Source of the DNA: Bacteroidota bacterium
GTDB taxonomy: Bacteria; Bacteroidota; Bacteroidia; Bacteroidales; Bacteroidaceae
Assembly (NCBI GenBank): GCA_023425865.1
Contig: JAFABV010000026.1
Coordinates: forward strand, 1 to 64,000
DNA: 64,000 bases
Reading direction: 5' to 3'
Part shown: positions 26,104-36,912 of the stretch, piece after piece
How the letters are laid out: each line of letters opens with the position of its first letter
How positions within the stretch are numbered: position 1 is the first letter of the stretch
Notes under the pieces: generated by a model
What the model was told of the DNA's origin: nothing
The model's database searches: none
The model's input: only the letters and a program-made list of their open reading frames with translations
Made by a program: the position numbers and the translations under genes

Positions 26104-28767
26104 ATGAGTTTGTCACGGTTGCATCATCTTTTTGTACATCCATGGCCATCGAGAGCAGTGGTGCTGTTAGTCTTTGTCTTTACGGCTTGTATGCTTGCGG
26201 CGCGTCCGCGGCTCAGCCGTCACAGCTTCATGCTCTCTCATCTCGGCACCGAGCAGGGGCTGAGTAGCGCGCGTATATATACCATTGTGGAGCATACCGA
26301 CGGCTCGATGTGGATTGGTACGAAAAGCGGCGTCGACCGTTACGACGGCCATGACGTGCGCAATTACCGCTTCTCCGCCACCGAGCGCTACAGCGATGCC
26401 AGCGGACGAATCATCAAGCTGGTGAAGGGCACGCGCGGTACGCTCTATGCCTATGACAACAAGGGCACCATATTATTATATAATAAGGTTCTCGACCGCT
26501 TTCAGCCCTATCTTAATCTCGCTTCTTTGCTCGGCCAGGGAATTATTCTCAATGAGGTCTATATCGACGGCAGCGGCACCCAGTGGCTGGCGCTCAACCG
26601 TGGCGTGCTGCGTGTTGATGCCGGCGGTGGCAAGCGATGGTTTCTCCGCAACCATTTCGTTACCCACGTCTCAGGCTTCGGCCACCGGATGCTCATCGCC
26701 ACCTACGGGGGCGTATGGGTGATGGAGCCCTCGTCGTTGCGATGCCGCATGGCCATCAAGGGGTTGCTCGTGCAGTCGTCTTATTACGATGCGTCCACGT
26801 CGAGGATATGGCTTGGCACCTATCATCAGGGCGTACGTATCTACGACACGCGCCTTTGGCAAGAGGTGGCACGCCCCGGTCTGGCCCGCGTGCCCCACAC
26901 GCCGGTACGTGCCATCACCCCGCTCGACCGCCATACCATGCTCATTGGCATCGACGGAGCGGGCGTTTACGCATGCCATAGCAATGGGTCGGAGGCCTGG
27001 TTGCTGTTCGATGCCGACGACCAGACGGGCTCGGCGCTCCACGGCAACGGCGTGTACGACATCTGTGTAGACCGTGGAGGCAATGTGTGGGTGGGGTCTT
27101 ACTCAGGCGGTGTCGACTTTGCCGTACCCGTGAACAATAATATGGAGATCATCCAGCATGAGTTTCTCAACAGCCAGTCGCTGCTCAACAACAGCGTCAA
27201 CGACGTGCTTCAGACCTCCGACGGCACCTTATGGTATGCCACAGACCGTGGGGTGAGCATCTGCAATGGCAAGGACCGGCGGTGGCGACACACCCTTTCC
27301 GACAAGGTGGCGCTATCGCTCTGCGTCGACAGGAAGGGCCGGGTGCTGGTCGGAACCTACGGTGACGGCGTGTTTGCCGTGTCGTCCGAGGGCACGGCCA
27401 CGCAGGCTTACTCGGTGGCCAACGGTGTCTTGCGTAACAACGACGTGTATAGTCTCTACACCGATAACGACGGTGACCTCTGGATGGGGTGCCTCGACGG
27501 CGCGCTGGTGCATGTCGGTGCCACCACGACTCACTATTATCCCATCCATCAGGTGCAGACCATCACCGGCACACCCGATGGCCGCGTGGTCGTGGGAACG
27601 AGCGATGGCTTCTACATCGTCGACAAGATACACCGCAAATACATCCATTGTTTCCGCCCGTCCGACTACCCCGGCCACGACCTCAACGCCTTTGTCGAGG
27701 CATTGCTGTTTACCAGTCGCGACCAAGTGTGGGTGGGTACCGATGGTGGAGGCATCTACCGGTACAACCTGAGAACACGCCGAGTGAGTCAGATTACCAC
27801 TGCCGACGGCCTGCCCTCAAACACCGTCTACGTGCTTGAACAAGACAGCCGCGGGCGCATCCTCGCGAGCACCGACCACGGCTTGGCACTCGTCATTCCC
27901 GGACCGAAGCCCCAGGTCATCAACATCAACTTCGTGCGAGGCCTTGAGAGAGAGTATAAGCGCATGTCGGTGGCTCCTATGCTCGACGGGAGATTTGCCT
28001 TTGGCAGCAGCAGTGGCGCCGTCATCATCGACCCCCGTCACATCGACCGCCTCGACTATCATGCCACGCTGCGCATCAGAAACGTCACCCTGAACGGCCT
28101 GAACGACGACGAGGCCGACACATGGCGTGAGAAACTCTATGCCATGCTGACCCAAGGGCAGCTCGACCTGCCCCACGACCGCAGCACGTTTGTCCTTCAT
28201 TTTGAGAACATCAACTACAAATACCAGCACGACATCCGCTTCCAATACCGTATAGAAGGCTTCGACCGCGACTGGAGCGGCGTGCAGAGCGACCAGAGCG
28301 CGGCCTACACCAACCTGCCTCCGGGCACCTATCGCTTCGTGCTGAGGTCTATCAGCCGCAACGACGGGCGTCTGATAGGCCAGCGCGAACTCTCCATCCA
28401 TGTGGCGCAACCGTGGTGGAACAGCCTGTGGGCATGGATGCTGTACCTGCTCTTGGCCGCCGTGATGGTGTATTTCGTATGGCAGTATTTCCGCAACCGA
28501 CTGCAGCGGCAATACTTTGACGAGAAGATCAACTTCTTTGTCAATACCGCCCACGACATCCGCACGCCGTTGAGCCTTATCCTCGCGCCCCTGGACGACA
28601 TTGCCAAAGACCCGCTTCTCAGTGACAGCAGCCGCCGATACCTTGACATTGCCCATAGCAACGGCCGCAAATTGCTCAACATGGTGGGGCAGCTTCTCGA
28701 CTTCCAGCGCTCCGACCGCGACGACACCGTGCTCATGTTGCAGGAGTTCGCGCTGGCGACTTCTTAG
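26104..28767 (+). pseudogene. Hybrid two-component regulator, N-terminal part before a frameshift
   Basis: This is the sensor half of a Bacteroidetes hybrid two-component regulator: signal/anchor helix (about 18-33), a two-bladed-propeller periplasmic sensor (about 40-690), a Y_Y_Y domain (about 696-760), a transmembrane helix (about 774-796) and the histidine-kinase dimerisation helix with His817 (NTAHDIRTP). The frame then breaks: after codon ~884 the reading is ALATS-stop, while the -1 shifted frame continues ...GDFLETQVEKF as family members do. Adding one G in the CTGGCGAC at 28753-28760 restores the reading. The ATPase, receiver and DNA-binding domains are thereby lost from the product. 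A sequencing error is the main alternative to a real mutation. Confidence 0.85.
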
Positions 28768-30101
28768 AGACGCAGGTTGAGAAGTTCAGGCTTCTCGCCG
28801 CCCGCAAGGGCATCGAGCTGCGCTTGTGCGACTGTCCCGCCCATCAGTCGGTGTGGCTCGATGCCGCCTTGGGCGACAAGATCTTTGACAATATCCTCTC
28901 CAACGCCGTGAAGTACACCCCCGAGGGAGGGCGTGTCACGGTAGACGCATGGACCGACGAGCGCCATGTACACATCCGTGTGACCGATACCGGCATCGGC
29001 ATTCCGCGCAAGGCGCGCAAGCATATCTTCCGCAACTTCTATCGTGCCGACAATGCTGTCAACTCGCAAGAGACCGGCAGCGGCCTCGGACTGATGCTCA
29101 CACGCAGGCTCATCGAACGCCATCGTGGGCGTCTCACGTTCGAGAGCACCGAGGGTGAGGGCACATCGTTTGTCATCACGCTGCGCCGCAAACGGCCGCA
29201 GGGTGTCGCCGCCGCCGCTGCGGAGACAGCCTTCCGGCCCACCTCCGATCCCTCGCTCCCGATACCCCCCGACCACACTGACATTGGGGCAGACACGGCC
29301 GATGACAAAGACACGCTGCTCTTCGTCGACGACAACGACGAGTTGCGCTATTACATCCGCTCGTCGTTCAGCGACCGTTACAACGTCGTCGACGTGGGCG
29401 GAGCCGACGAGGCGCTCGAATACCTGCGCGACGGCCTGTGCGACATTGTCGTCTCCGACGTGATGATGCCCGGCATGCAGGGCGACGAGCTGTGCCGACG
29501 CATCAAGGACGATGCACGGCTGGCATGGCTTCCGGTCATACTGCTCACCGCCAAGTCGGGGCGCGACTTTATGATCGAGGGCTTGGCGCAGGGTGCCGAC
29601 GACTATATCACCAAGCCCTTCGACCCCGTCATCCTGCGTGGCAAGATCGACAGTCTGCTGCAAAACCGCCGTCGGCTCAGCAGCTACTATCTCGGCCAGT
29701 CGGTGCAGATTGTCAAGGGCGAGGCCACGCCGTTGTCCACGCCGCCATCGGCCGAGACCTCTACACCCGACCTGTCGGCCGAAGCCAATGCCGAAGACCG
29801 CGCGTTTGTGGAGCGTGCCACCCGTGTAGTGCTCGATCATCTGTCTGACAGCGACTTCGACATCGACCATCTCTGTCGTGAGATGGCCATGAGCCGCACG
29901 CTCTTCTACGGTCGCCTCAAGTCGCTCACGGCCCATGCGCCGCAAGATTTCATTCGGCTCATCCGCATAGAGCGTGCCGCAGCGCTCATCAGGCAGGGCA
30001 AGCCCGTGACCGAGGTGGCCCTGATGGTGGGATTTGTCAATGCCAAGCACTTTAGTACGGTGTTCAAGAAACATTTCGGGGTGCCGCCAAGCAAGTACTG
30101 A
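28768..30101 (+). pseudogene. Hybrid two-component regulator, C-terminal part after the frameshift
   Basis: The continuation in another frame encodes the HATPase domain (N-box FDNILSNAVKYTP, G-boxes DTGIGIP and GSGLGLMLT), a receiver domain with phospho-acceptor Asp in VVSDVMMPG and Lys in ITKPFDP, and an AraC-type helix-turn-helix ending KHFGVPPSKY. There is no ATG near its beginning; the first usable start is a TTG at 28824, inside the ATPase domain. It is therefore the remainder of the regulator at 26104 rather than a separate gene. In intact form the protein would sense a glycan fragment in the periplasm and activate the GH16-susCD operon just downstream. Confidence 0.85.
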
Positions 30102-30349
30102 TTTTGTCGCCGCCGTCTCTTCATGTGCCCGCCCATCCTCTGCGCGTGGGCCGGTACGAGCCCTTGGTGGTATAGCTACGGTGTGATGATTCGTTTTCGC
30201 ATGTATCGTGCCAAGCTGTTTTGATGTCAAAATACGCGATACAAGCAGCCACCATGTTCACTGTTTTTGTCAAGCCCCATCCGCCCTTGCCCCCGTTGTG
30301 TTGACGGCGAGGGTTGAGCCCTCCGTATGCGTCACAATAGCCATGAGTC

Positions 30350-30408
30350 CTGTGTATAAAGGGGTTTTACGTTAGTATAGAAACCTTTTATGTCAGTATC
30401 GAAACCTC
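30350..30408 (+). promoter_or_regulatory. 21-bp direct repeats before the GH16 promoter, possible regulator site
   Basis: Two close copies of AGTAT.GAAACC (within 30371-30387 and 30392-30408) are exactly 21 bp apart. A weaker third copy sits one period upstream (30350). Two helical turns is the spacing expected for tandem AraC-type binding, and the repeats end about 20 bases before the -7 box. They could instead belong to the general intergenic tandem-repeat class of this genome. Confidence 0.5.
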
Positions 30409-30426
30409 GTTTTTCGCCATAGCAAC

Positions 30427-30434
30427 TAACTTTG
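30427..30434 (+). promoter_or_regulatory. TAnnTTTG promoter box of the beta-glucan PUL
   Basis: TAACTTTG lies 25 bases before the GH16 start codon. No clear -33 TTG is present, as is common for activator-dependent PUL promoters. Confidence 0.6.
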
Positions 30435-30459
30435 CCACCGTAAAAACCACCTGACACCA

Positions 30460-31965
30460 ATGAACAGAAAACCTAATTTACTCCTTGCCTTATTGTTAGG
30501 ATTGTCAGCCCCGACCATGGCCCAGACCTACCAGTTGGTCTGGAGCGACGAGTTTGACAACAACACCTTGGGCACCAACTGGAACGTGGAGACCGTGTCC
30601 CAGCCCTCCAACAACGAGCTTCAGTATTACACCGCGCGTGCGTCGAACGTCGATGTGCGCGACGGGCACCTCGTGCTCACGGCGCGGCGTGAGAGCTATC
30701 AGGGCCGATGGTTCACCTCCGGGCGTGTCAATTCCAATCTCCGTGTGGCCTTCGAGCATGGCAAGATCGAGGCGCGCGTCAAGCTGCCACGCTTGGCCAA
30801 CGGCCTGTGGCCCGCCTTCTGGCTCATGGGCGACAACATCCCGACGGTAGGATGGCCTGCCTGTGGAGAAATCGACATCATGGAGGCAGGCCATGCCGAC
30901 GGTATCAAGAACGCCACACAGGAGCGCCTCTTGGCCGGATGTATCCACTGGGGAACGGCGCTCACCGACCATCACCAGCAATATACAGGTTCGGTGACAT
31001 GGCCCACCGACATCACCGGCGACTACCATCTCTTCACCGCGGAGTGGGATGCCGACTCCATACGCTGCTATCTCGACAACGCGCCCACACCCTATTACCG
31101 GGCACGCATCGCCACCGGCACCGCTCCGGCCCCTTATTTCCACAAGCCGTTCCACATCTTGTTCAACCTTGCCGTGGGGGGCGACTATCCCAATATCTAC
31201 ACCCCGGGCGGCATCACGGCACTGCCCTCGGCCGGCAGTACGGCCGAAATGCGGGTCGACTACGTGCGCGTGTATCAGCGCGAGGGAAGCCATAACGTGC
31301 GCTACGTGGAAAACGACGCCCCCGACGCCTTGCCCATGCCGGCGCCTCGCCCCATCATCGACGCCTCGCGCGTGGTGTCGATCTTCAGCGATGCCTATGC
31401 CGGTAGCGGCTCGGGCGGCTTCGACACATGGGGCAGTCCGGGCGAACGACTGTCTACGGTGGTGGTCGATGGCGACCGCATGGCGCAGGTGAGCGCGTTC
31501 CAGTATGTAGGATTCAACTTCAACAGCGACTACAGTGTGCTCGACCTATCGTCGATGACCCATCTGCATGCCGACGTGTACGTCTCCGCTCCGATGACCA
31601 TCGGCATGACACCGGTATCCAAAGACCCCTCGGGCGACTATACGAAAAACCGCGAGCACACCCTGCGATTCCCCCTGCAGGCCGGATGGAACAGCCTCGA
31701 CGTGGCATTGGCCGACTACACCTCGGCCAATCCTGCCATCGACCTGACTCAGCTGCACCAGATGAAATGGGACGGCGGCGACAGCCGGTCGACCATCTAT
31801 ATCGACAATGTCTACTTCTATCGCGCCGACACAAACGGCGTGCGGACGCTATCGGCAGAGCACACCCGCCCTCAGCCATGCTACACCTTGGCCGGACAGC
31901 GCATAGCCGACGTGTCTTCGGTAAAAGGCATTTATATCAGTAATGGAAAGAAATTTGTTAAATAA
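30460..31965 (+). CDS. GH16 endo-beta-glucanase (laminarinase-like)
   Basis: The 501-residue secreted enzyme has a signal peptide (1-21) and a GH16 beta-jelly-roll (about 25-280). Its catalytic motif GEIDIMEAGH has nucleophile Glu137, Asp139 and acid/base Glu142; the extra Met marks the laminarinase/lichenase-type subgroup. A C-terminal beta-sandwich of carbohydrate-binding type follows (about 300-470). The last 30 residues read YTLAGQRI...GIYIS.GKKF, like the tails of the GH13 and SGNH enzymes in this window. It is the first gene of the operon and should cut beta-1,3- or mixed-linkage glucan. The gene itself looks intact. Confidence 0.9.
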   Translation: MNRKPNLLLALLLGLSAPTMAQTYQLVWSDEFDNNTLGTNWNVETVSQPSNNELQYYTARASNVDVRDGHLVLTARRESYQGRWFTSGRVNSNLRVAFEHGKIEARVKLPRLANGLWPAFWLMGDNIPTVGWPACGEIDIMEAGHADGIKNATQERLLAGCIHWGTALTDHHQQYTGSVTWPTDITGDYHLFTAEWDADSIRCYLDNAPTPYYRARIATGTAPAPYFHKPFHILFNLAVGGDYPNIYTPGGITALPSAGSTAEMRVDYVRVYQREGSHNVRYVENDAPDALPMPAPRPIIDASRVVSIFSDAYAGSGSGGFDTWGSPGERLSTVVVDGDRMAQVSAFQYVGFNFNSDYSVLDLSSMTHLHADVYVSAPMTIGMTPVSKDPSGDYTKNREHTLRFPLQAGWNSLDVALADYTSANPAIDLTQLHQMKWDGGDSRSTIYIDNVYFYRADTNGVRTLSAEHTRPQPCYTLAGQRIADVSSVKGIYISNGKKFVK

Positions 31966-31981
31966 CAACCTAAAAACCCGT

Positions 31982-32941
31982 ATGAAAAATAGGAATTTCA
32001 AGATTGTGGGCCTGCTCTGTGCCGGTACTTTGGCATGCACAACAGGCATCCAACCCGCGTCGGCTGGCGTATCTACACCCAAGGTAGACCAGCAGGCACG
32101 GCAGGTATCGGGCGTTGTGACCGACGGCACAGCACCCATCATTGGCGCCAGCGTGGCGGTCAAAGGCAAAGGCACGGGCACGGTGACCGACATAGACGGT
32201 CGCTTTGCGCTCGATGTGGCACCGGGAACAGAGTTAGTCATCAGTTATATCGGCTTCCAAACGCAGACCGTCAAGGCAGGCCCCAACCTGAAGGTGGTGT
32301 TGTCTGAAGACAACAAGAATCTTGACGAGGTTGTGGTCACGGCCTTGGGCATCAAGCGTGAGCGCAAGGCCTTGGGCTACGGCGTGGGCGAAGTGAAGGG
32401 CGAAGAGCTGACCAAGGCCAAGGAAACCAATGTCATCAACTCGCTGGCCGGCAAGATTCCCGGTCTGGTGGTCAGCCAGACGGCGGGTGGCGCGTCGGGG
32501 TCCACACGTGTCATCCTGCGTGGAAGCACCGAGATGACCGGCAACAACCAGCCGCTCTATGTGGTCGACGGCGTGCCCTTGGACAACACCAACTACGGCA
32601 GCGCGGGCACCTCGGGAGGCTTCGACCTCGGCGACGGCATCTCCAGCATCAACCCCGACGACATCGAGTCGATGTCGGTGCTCAAGGGTCCGGCCGCGTC
32701 GGCACTCTATGGAAGCCGCGCGTCGCACGGTGTGATACTCATCACCACCAAGAAAGCCAATAAGAATAAGGTGAGCGTGGAGTACAACGGCACGTTCACC
32801 ATCGACACGCAGCTGGCCAAATGGAACAACATACAGCAGACATACGGTATGGGAAGCAACGGCACATATAGCATCGATGCCGTGTCGAACACCAATAAGA
32901 GCTGGGGACCGAAGGCCGACGGCACCAACCAACTGAACTAA
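31982..32941 (+). pseudogene. susC: SusC/RagA importer, N-terminal part before an in-frame stop
   Basis: From the likely start at 31982 (signal ending QPASA) the frame encodes the carboxypeptidase-regulatory domain, the TonB box DEVVVTALGIKRERKALGYG and the plug (VVDGVPLDN, SALYGSRASHGVILITTK), then stops at codon 320 with TAA (32939-32941). Translation continues in the same frame right after the stop with FDGVSRPYQII, as expected of the family, so a Tyr codon has probably become TAA by one substitution. The product would be a plug without a barrel and should not function. A base-call error is the alternative. Confidence 0.85.
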
Positions 32942-32950
32942 TTCGACGGT

Positions 32951-35161
32951 GTGAGCCGCCCCTATCAGATCATTCCCGACAACACTTCGGGATTCTTCCG
33001 CACCGGCTTGACGGCCAGCAACACCGCCGTGGTGGGGCTGAACAGCGGCAAGACGGGCGTGCGCCTCACCTATACCGATATGCGCAACAAGGACATCGTG
33101 CCCAAAACCCACATGAGCAGAAACATCTTCAACATGCGACTCAACACGTCGGTGAGCAAGGTAGACTTCGACCTCAGCGCCAACTACACCCGTGAGGACG
33201 TGAAGAACAGGCCGGCACTGGGCGACAGCAAGTCGAACATCGGCAAGAACCTCATGACGCTGGCCACCACCTACGACCAGGATTGGCTGCGCACCTATCA
33301 GGACGCCAACGGCAATTACGCCAACTGGAACGGCATGGACCCCTACAACGTAAATCCTTATTGGGACATTTACAAGAACTATAACACTTCGGGCAAAGAC
33401 CAGTTCCGCTTCACGGGAAAGGTGATCTGGAACATCAGCAAGCACCTGAAGCTGCAGGGAACGGCCGGAACAGATATCAACAACTTCTGGTTTGAAGACT
33501 ACAAAGCACCCACCACGCCTGGCTTTGAGGCCGGGCGACTGCAGCACAGCAAGTTCCGCAACCGCATGTACAATGCCGAGGTGATGGCCCTTTACAGCAA
33601 TTCGTGGGGCGATTTCGACTTCAACGGCACCCTTGGCGGCAATATCTTCAAGGTAGACAACAAGACCACCGTCACCACGGCACAGGATATGGTCGACCGC
33701 GAGAACATCGCCATGCAGAGCTTCAACGAGATGAATGAGGAGCCGGCAAGCTATCGCAAGCAGATCAATTCGGTCTATGGCTCGGCCAATGTCGGCTGGC
33801 GCCATCTGCTCTACGGAGACGTGACGCTGCGCGGCGACCAAAGTTCCACCTTGCCCGTGAGCAACAACATTTACGTTTACCCGTCGTTCTCGGGTAGCTT
33901 CGTGTTCTCCGAACTGCTCAAACTCGGCCGCGAGCTGCCCTACGGCAAGCTGCGCATGTCGTGGGCACAGGTAGGTAGCGACACCGACCCTTATCAGCTT
34001 GGACTGGTCTACAAGGAGTCAACCTTCACCTATCCCGGTTACACCATCGGATATATCAACAATTCCACCATCCCCAACAAGTCGCTCAAGCCCACCAAGA
34101 CCAACTCGTTTGAGATTGGTTTGGAGACCAAGTTCCTGAATAACAGGATGGGACTGGACGTGACCTACTACATGCAGAAGAGCAAAAACCAAATCATGGG
34201 CATGGCTTCCTCGTGGGCCACAGGATACACCTATCGACTCATCAATGCCGGAGAGATAGACAACAATGGTATAGAGATCGCCCTCAACACACGGCCGATA
34301 CAGACCAAAGACTTCTCTTGGGACGTCAACCTGAATTTCTCGAAAAACAGCAACCAGGTCAAGAAGTTGGTCGACGGCATGGATATGTTCGAGCTCGAGC
34401 GCGCCTCTTGGCTCGACGTGCAGGTGGCTGCCAAGGTTGGCGAGAACTTCGGTTCTATCATCGGACCCGATTTTGAGCGCAATGCCGAAGGCCAGATCCT
34501 GATCGACCCGGCCACCGGACTGCCCAAGTACGACAAGACCAACCATGTGTTGGGCAATGCCTCGTGGGACTGGACGGGCGGCTTGACCACCACGCTGACC
34601 TATCGCAACCTCACGTTGTCGGCCATTTTTGACGCCAAGGTCGGCGCCGACCTCTACAGCATGTCGGCCCGTGCGGCCTATGAGTCGGGCAAGGCCGTGG
34701 AGACGTTGGAGGGCAGAGACGCCTGGTATGCCTCCGAGGAGGCGCGCATGGCAGCCGGAATCGCCAAGGGCTCGGCCAGCTGGAAACCCACGGGAGGCTT
34801 CGTGGCACCCGGCGTGATAGACAATGGAGACGGCACCTATCGGCCAAACGACATCATCATCAACCCCGAAGACTACTGGATGAGCGTGTCGCGCAACGCG
34901 CCGGCCATGTTTATCTACGACAACTCATACGTGAAGTGTCGTGAGATCACCCTGTCGTACACCGTGCCGCAGCGATGGTTGAAGCGCGTGGTGAAGGCCA
35001 TGACGGTGTCTATGGTGGCACGTAACCCATTCATCGTGTGGAAGAATATCCCGAATATCGACCCCGACTCCAACTACAACAACACCACGGGTATGGGTCT
35101 TGAGTATGGCTCGCTGCCCTCGCGCAAGAGCTATGGAGTCAATGTCAACATCAAGTTCTAA
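32951..35161 (+). pseudogene. susC: SusC/RagA importer, barrel part after the in-frame stop
   Basis: About 740 residues in the same frame as the upstream fragment encode the rest of the SusC barrel, ending SYGVNVNIKF. The only nearby start is a GTG at 32951 and there is no signal peptide, so this is not an independent gene. The whole interrupted frame (31982-35161) would make a protein of about 1,059 residues, normal for SusC. No other lesion is seen, which points to a recent event. Confidence 0.85.
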
Positions 35162-35195
35162 CCTTCTACCCCATTCTAAACAAGGAAATCATCTT

Positions 35196-36866
35196 ATGAA
35201 AAAGTACCAATTATATATAGCCGGACTCATGGTGGCCGCCTCTTCACTGCTGGGGGCCTGCAGCGATGACTATATGTCTGACCTCAATACCGACCCCACC
35301 AAGGCGTCGACCATCGATCCCAACGCGCAGCTCACCACCGCCGAGCTGCAGACCTACGGCGACTTGGGCATGGTAGAGATATACCGTAACTACTTCTACG
35401 CCTTCACGCAGCAGCTCATGGGCTGTTGGAACACCACCAACTATGGCGGTCGCCACACCATCGACAACAACGAGATGAGCCGCATCTGGACCTCATTCTA
35501 CCCCAATGCCATCAAGAACGTGACCGACGCCAAGGACCGGACGGACGGCGACGAGACACAGGTCAACATCAATGCCGCCCTGCGGGTGTATCGCGTTTAC
35601 CTCATGTCGATCATCACCGACACTTATGGCGACGTGCCTTATCATGATGCCGGCGAGGGTTTCAATAAGGGTGTCACCAACCCGCGCTTCGATACCCAGC
35701 AGGAAATTTACAGCGATTTCTTCGTGCAATTAGACTCGGCAGTAAACCAATTCAACGCCTCGGCCGACAAGATCACCGGCGACGTGATGTTTGGTGGCGA
35801 CGTGAGCAAGTGGAAGAAGCTCGCCAACTCACTGCGGCTGCGCTATGCCATGAGAATCAGCGACGTCGACTCCGACAAGGCCCGGCAAGAGTTTGAGAAG
35901 GCGCTCCAGGCCGATGGCGGCGTGATGAGCGATGCCTCCGACAATGCCCTGATCAAGTACATGCCCATCGCGTTCAGCTTTGGCGCCGAGAGTTACAGCG
36001 ACTATCGCGGCAACGCGCTGTCGAAACTGCTCTTTGGCAACGACCCTTCAAACAATCCGAGCTACATCTGCTCTACGTTTTTCAACCGGATGAGAGACAC
36101 CCAGGACCCTCGTACCTTCATTATGACACGTTGCTATTACGACGGATTGATGAGTGCCACGAGCCCCGACAACCGTGTAGACCTCACCGAGGAGATGCTC
36201 TCCAAGAACATCGCCTTCGCTCCGCGCGACCCCGGAGCGTTCTCATGGGAGCCGTGGCCTACGGGATATACCAGCGACATTCTCACGGAGATGGCCAAGA
36301 CCAACACTGCCGTGTCGGCCACCGTGGCCCGGGAGGTGGAGCCTAAGCTCGCCAACAACTTCATCCAGGGCGACAACCCCGGGGTGGTGATGACCTCGGC
36401 AGAGGTAAAACTGCTGATGGCCGAGGCCAAGCTGAAAGGATGGGACGTCAGCGGAACAATGGCCGACCTCTACCGTGCAGGTGTTAGAGAGGCCATGAAT
36501 CTGCTCAGCGACAGCTATGGTTGCGCCCAAGTGTCAGACGAGGCACTCAATGAATATATTGCCGAAAACGGGCTGGGACATACCAGCGAGCAAGCCAAGG
36601 AAGCCATCAACATGCAGGCTTGGATACTCCACTTTACCAATCCGGCAGAGTGTTGGGCCAATGTGCGGCGGTCGGGCTACCCACGTCTGAAGTCGCCGGC
36701 CGACTATGGCTTTGCCCAATTTGTCACGGGCGGCACCGAGATTCCCGTTCGTCTCTGCTATCCGGTGTTGGAATCATCGTACAACAAATCCGGCTACGAC
36801 GAGGCATTGCAGCGTATGGGCGGTAAGGACGACTGGCACACACGTGTGTGGTGGGACGTGAAATAA
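35196..36866 (+). CDS. susD: SusD-like lipoprotein (beta-glucan PUL)
   Basis: The start at 35196 gives a lipoprotein signal (GLMVAASSLLGAC) followed by acidic SDDYMSD. The 556-residue product has the SusD-like pattern LNTDPTKAST near the mature N-terminus, the helical core LRVYRVYLMSIITDTYGDVPY read in two pieces, and a C-terminal helical region. It resembles the second SusD-like family more than the classic SusD of the starch locus. It begins 34 bases past the susC stop and should bind beta-glucan oligosaccharides for the SusC partner, which is interrupted here. Confidence 0.88.
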   Translation: MKKYQLYIAGLMVAASSLLGACSDDYMSDLNTDPTKASTIDPNAQLTTAELQTYGDLGMVEIYRNYFYAFTQQLMGCWNTTNYGGRHTIDNNEMSRIWTSFYPNAIKNVTDAKDRTDGDETQVNINAALRVYRVYLMSIITDTYGDVPYHDAGEGFNKGVTNPRFDTQQEIYSDFFVQLDSAVNQFNASADKITGDVMFGGDVSKWKKLANSLRLRYAMRISDVDSDKARQEFEKALQADGGVMSDASDNALIKYMPIAFSFGAESYSDYRGNALSKLLFGNDPSNNPSYICSTFFNRMRDTQDPRTFIMTRCYYDGLMSATSPDNRVDLTEEMLSKNIAFAPRDPGAFSWEPWPTGYTSDILTEMAKTNTAVSATVAREVEPKLANNFIQGDNPGVVMTSAEVKLLMAEAKLKGWDVSGTMADLYRAGVREAMNLLSDSYGCAQVSDEALNEYIAENGLGHTSEQAKEAINMQAWILHFTNPAECWANVRRSGYPRLKSPADYGFAQFVTGGTEIPVRLCYPVLESSYNKSGYDEALQRMGGKDDWHTRVWWDVK

Positions 36867-36912
36867 GTCTGTGGCGCGCATGAAAACGATAGTAAACCTC
36901 AAAGAAACAACA

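Larger units (their letters stand above)
30102..30459 (+). other. Intergenic region between regulator and GH16 gene
   Basis: No gene is seen. A weak hairpin lies around 30202-30244 (TGTATCG with CGATACA, enclosing TTTTGA/TCAAAA) with no T-run. The right part holds 21-bp direct repeats and the GH16 promoter. Confidence 0.6.

Noticed and set aside
28753..28767. Programmed frameshift in the hybrid regulator
   Set aside because: There is no slippery heptamer and no downstream stem at the expected distance, and family members are read in one frame. A one-base deletion or base-call error is simpler.
28764..30230. Minus-strand open frame of about 490 codons opposite the regulator's C-terminal half
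   Set aside because: The plus strand encodes conserved ATPase, receiver and AraC domains; the antisense reading matches nothing recognisable.
32939..32941. Stop-codon reassignment or readthrough as an explanation for the SusC stop
   Set aside because: Other genes in the window end normally in TAA and only this frame has an internal TAA. A substitution or error is enough.
32234..33841. Open frame of over 500 codons on the minus strand opposite susC
   Set aside because: It is antisense to a clear SusC coding sequence, has no signal or domain, and arises from the GC-rich codon pattern.
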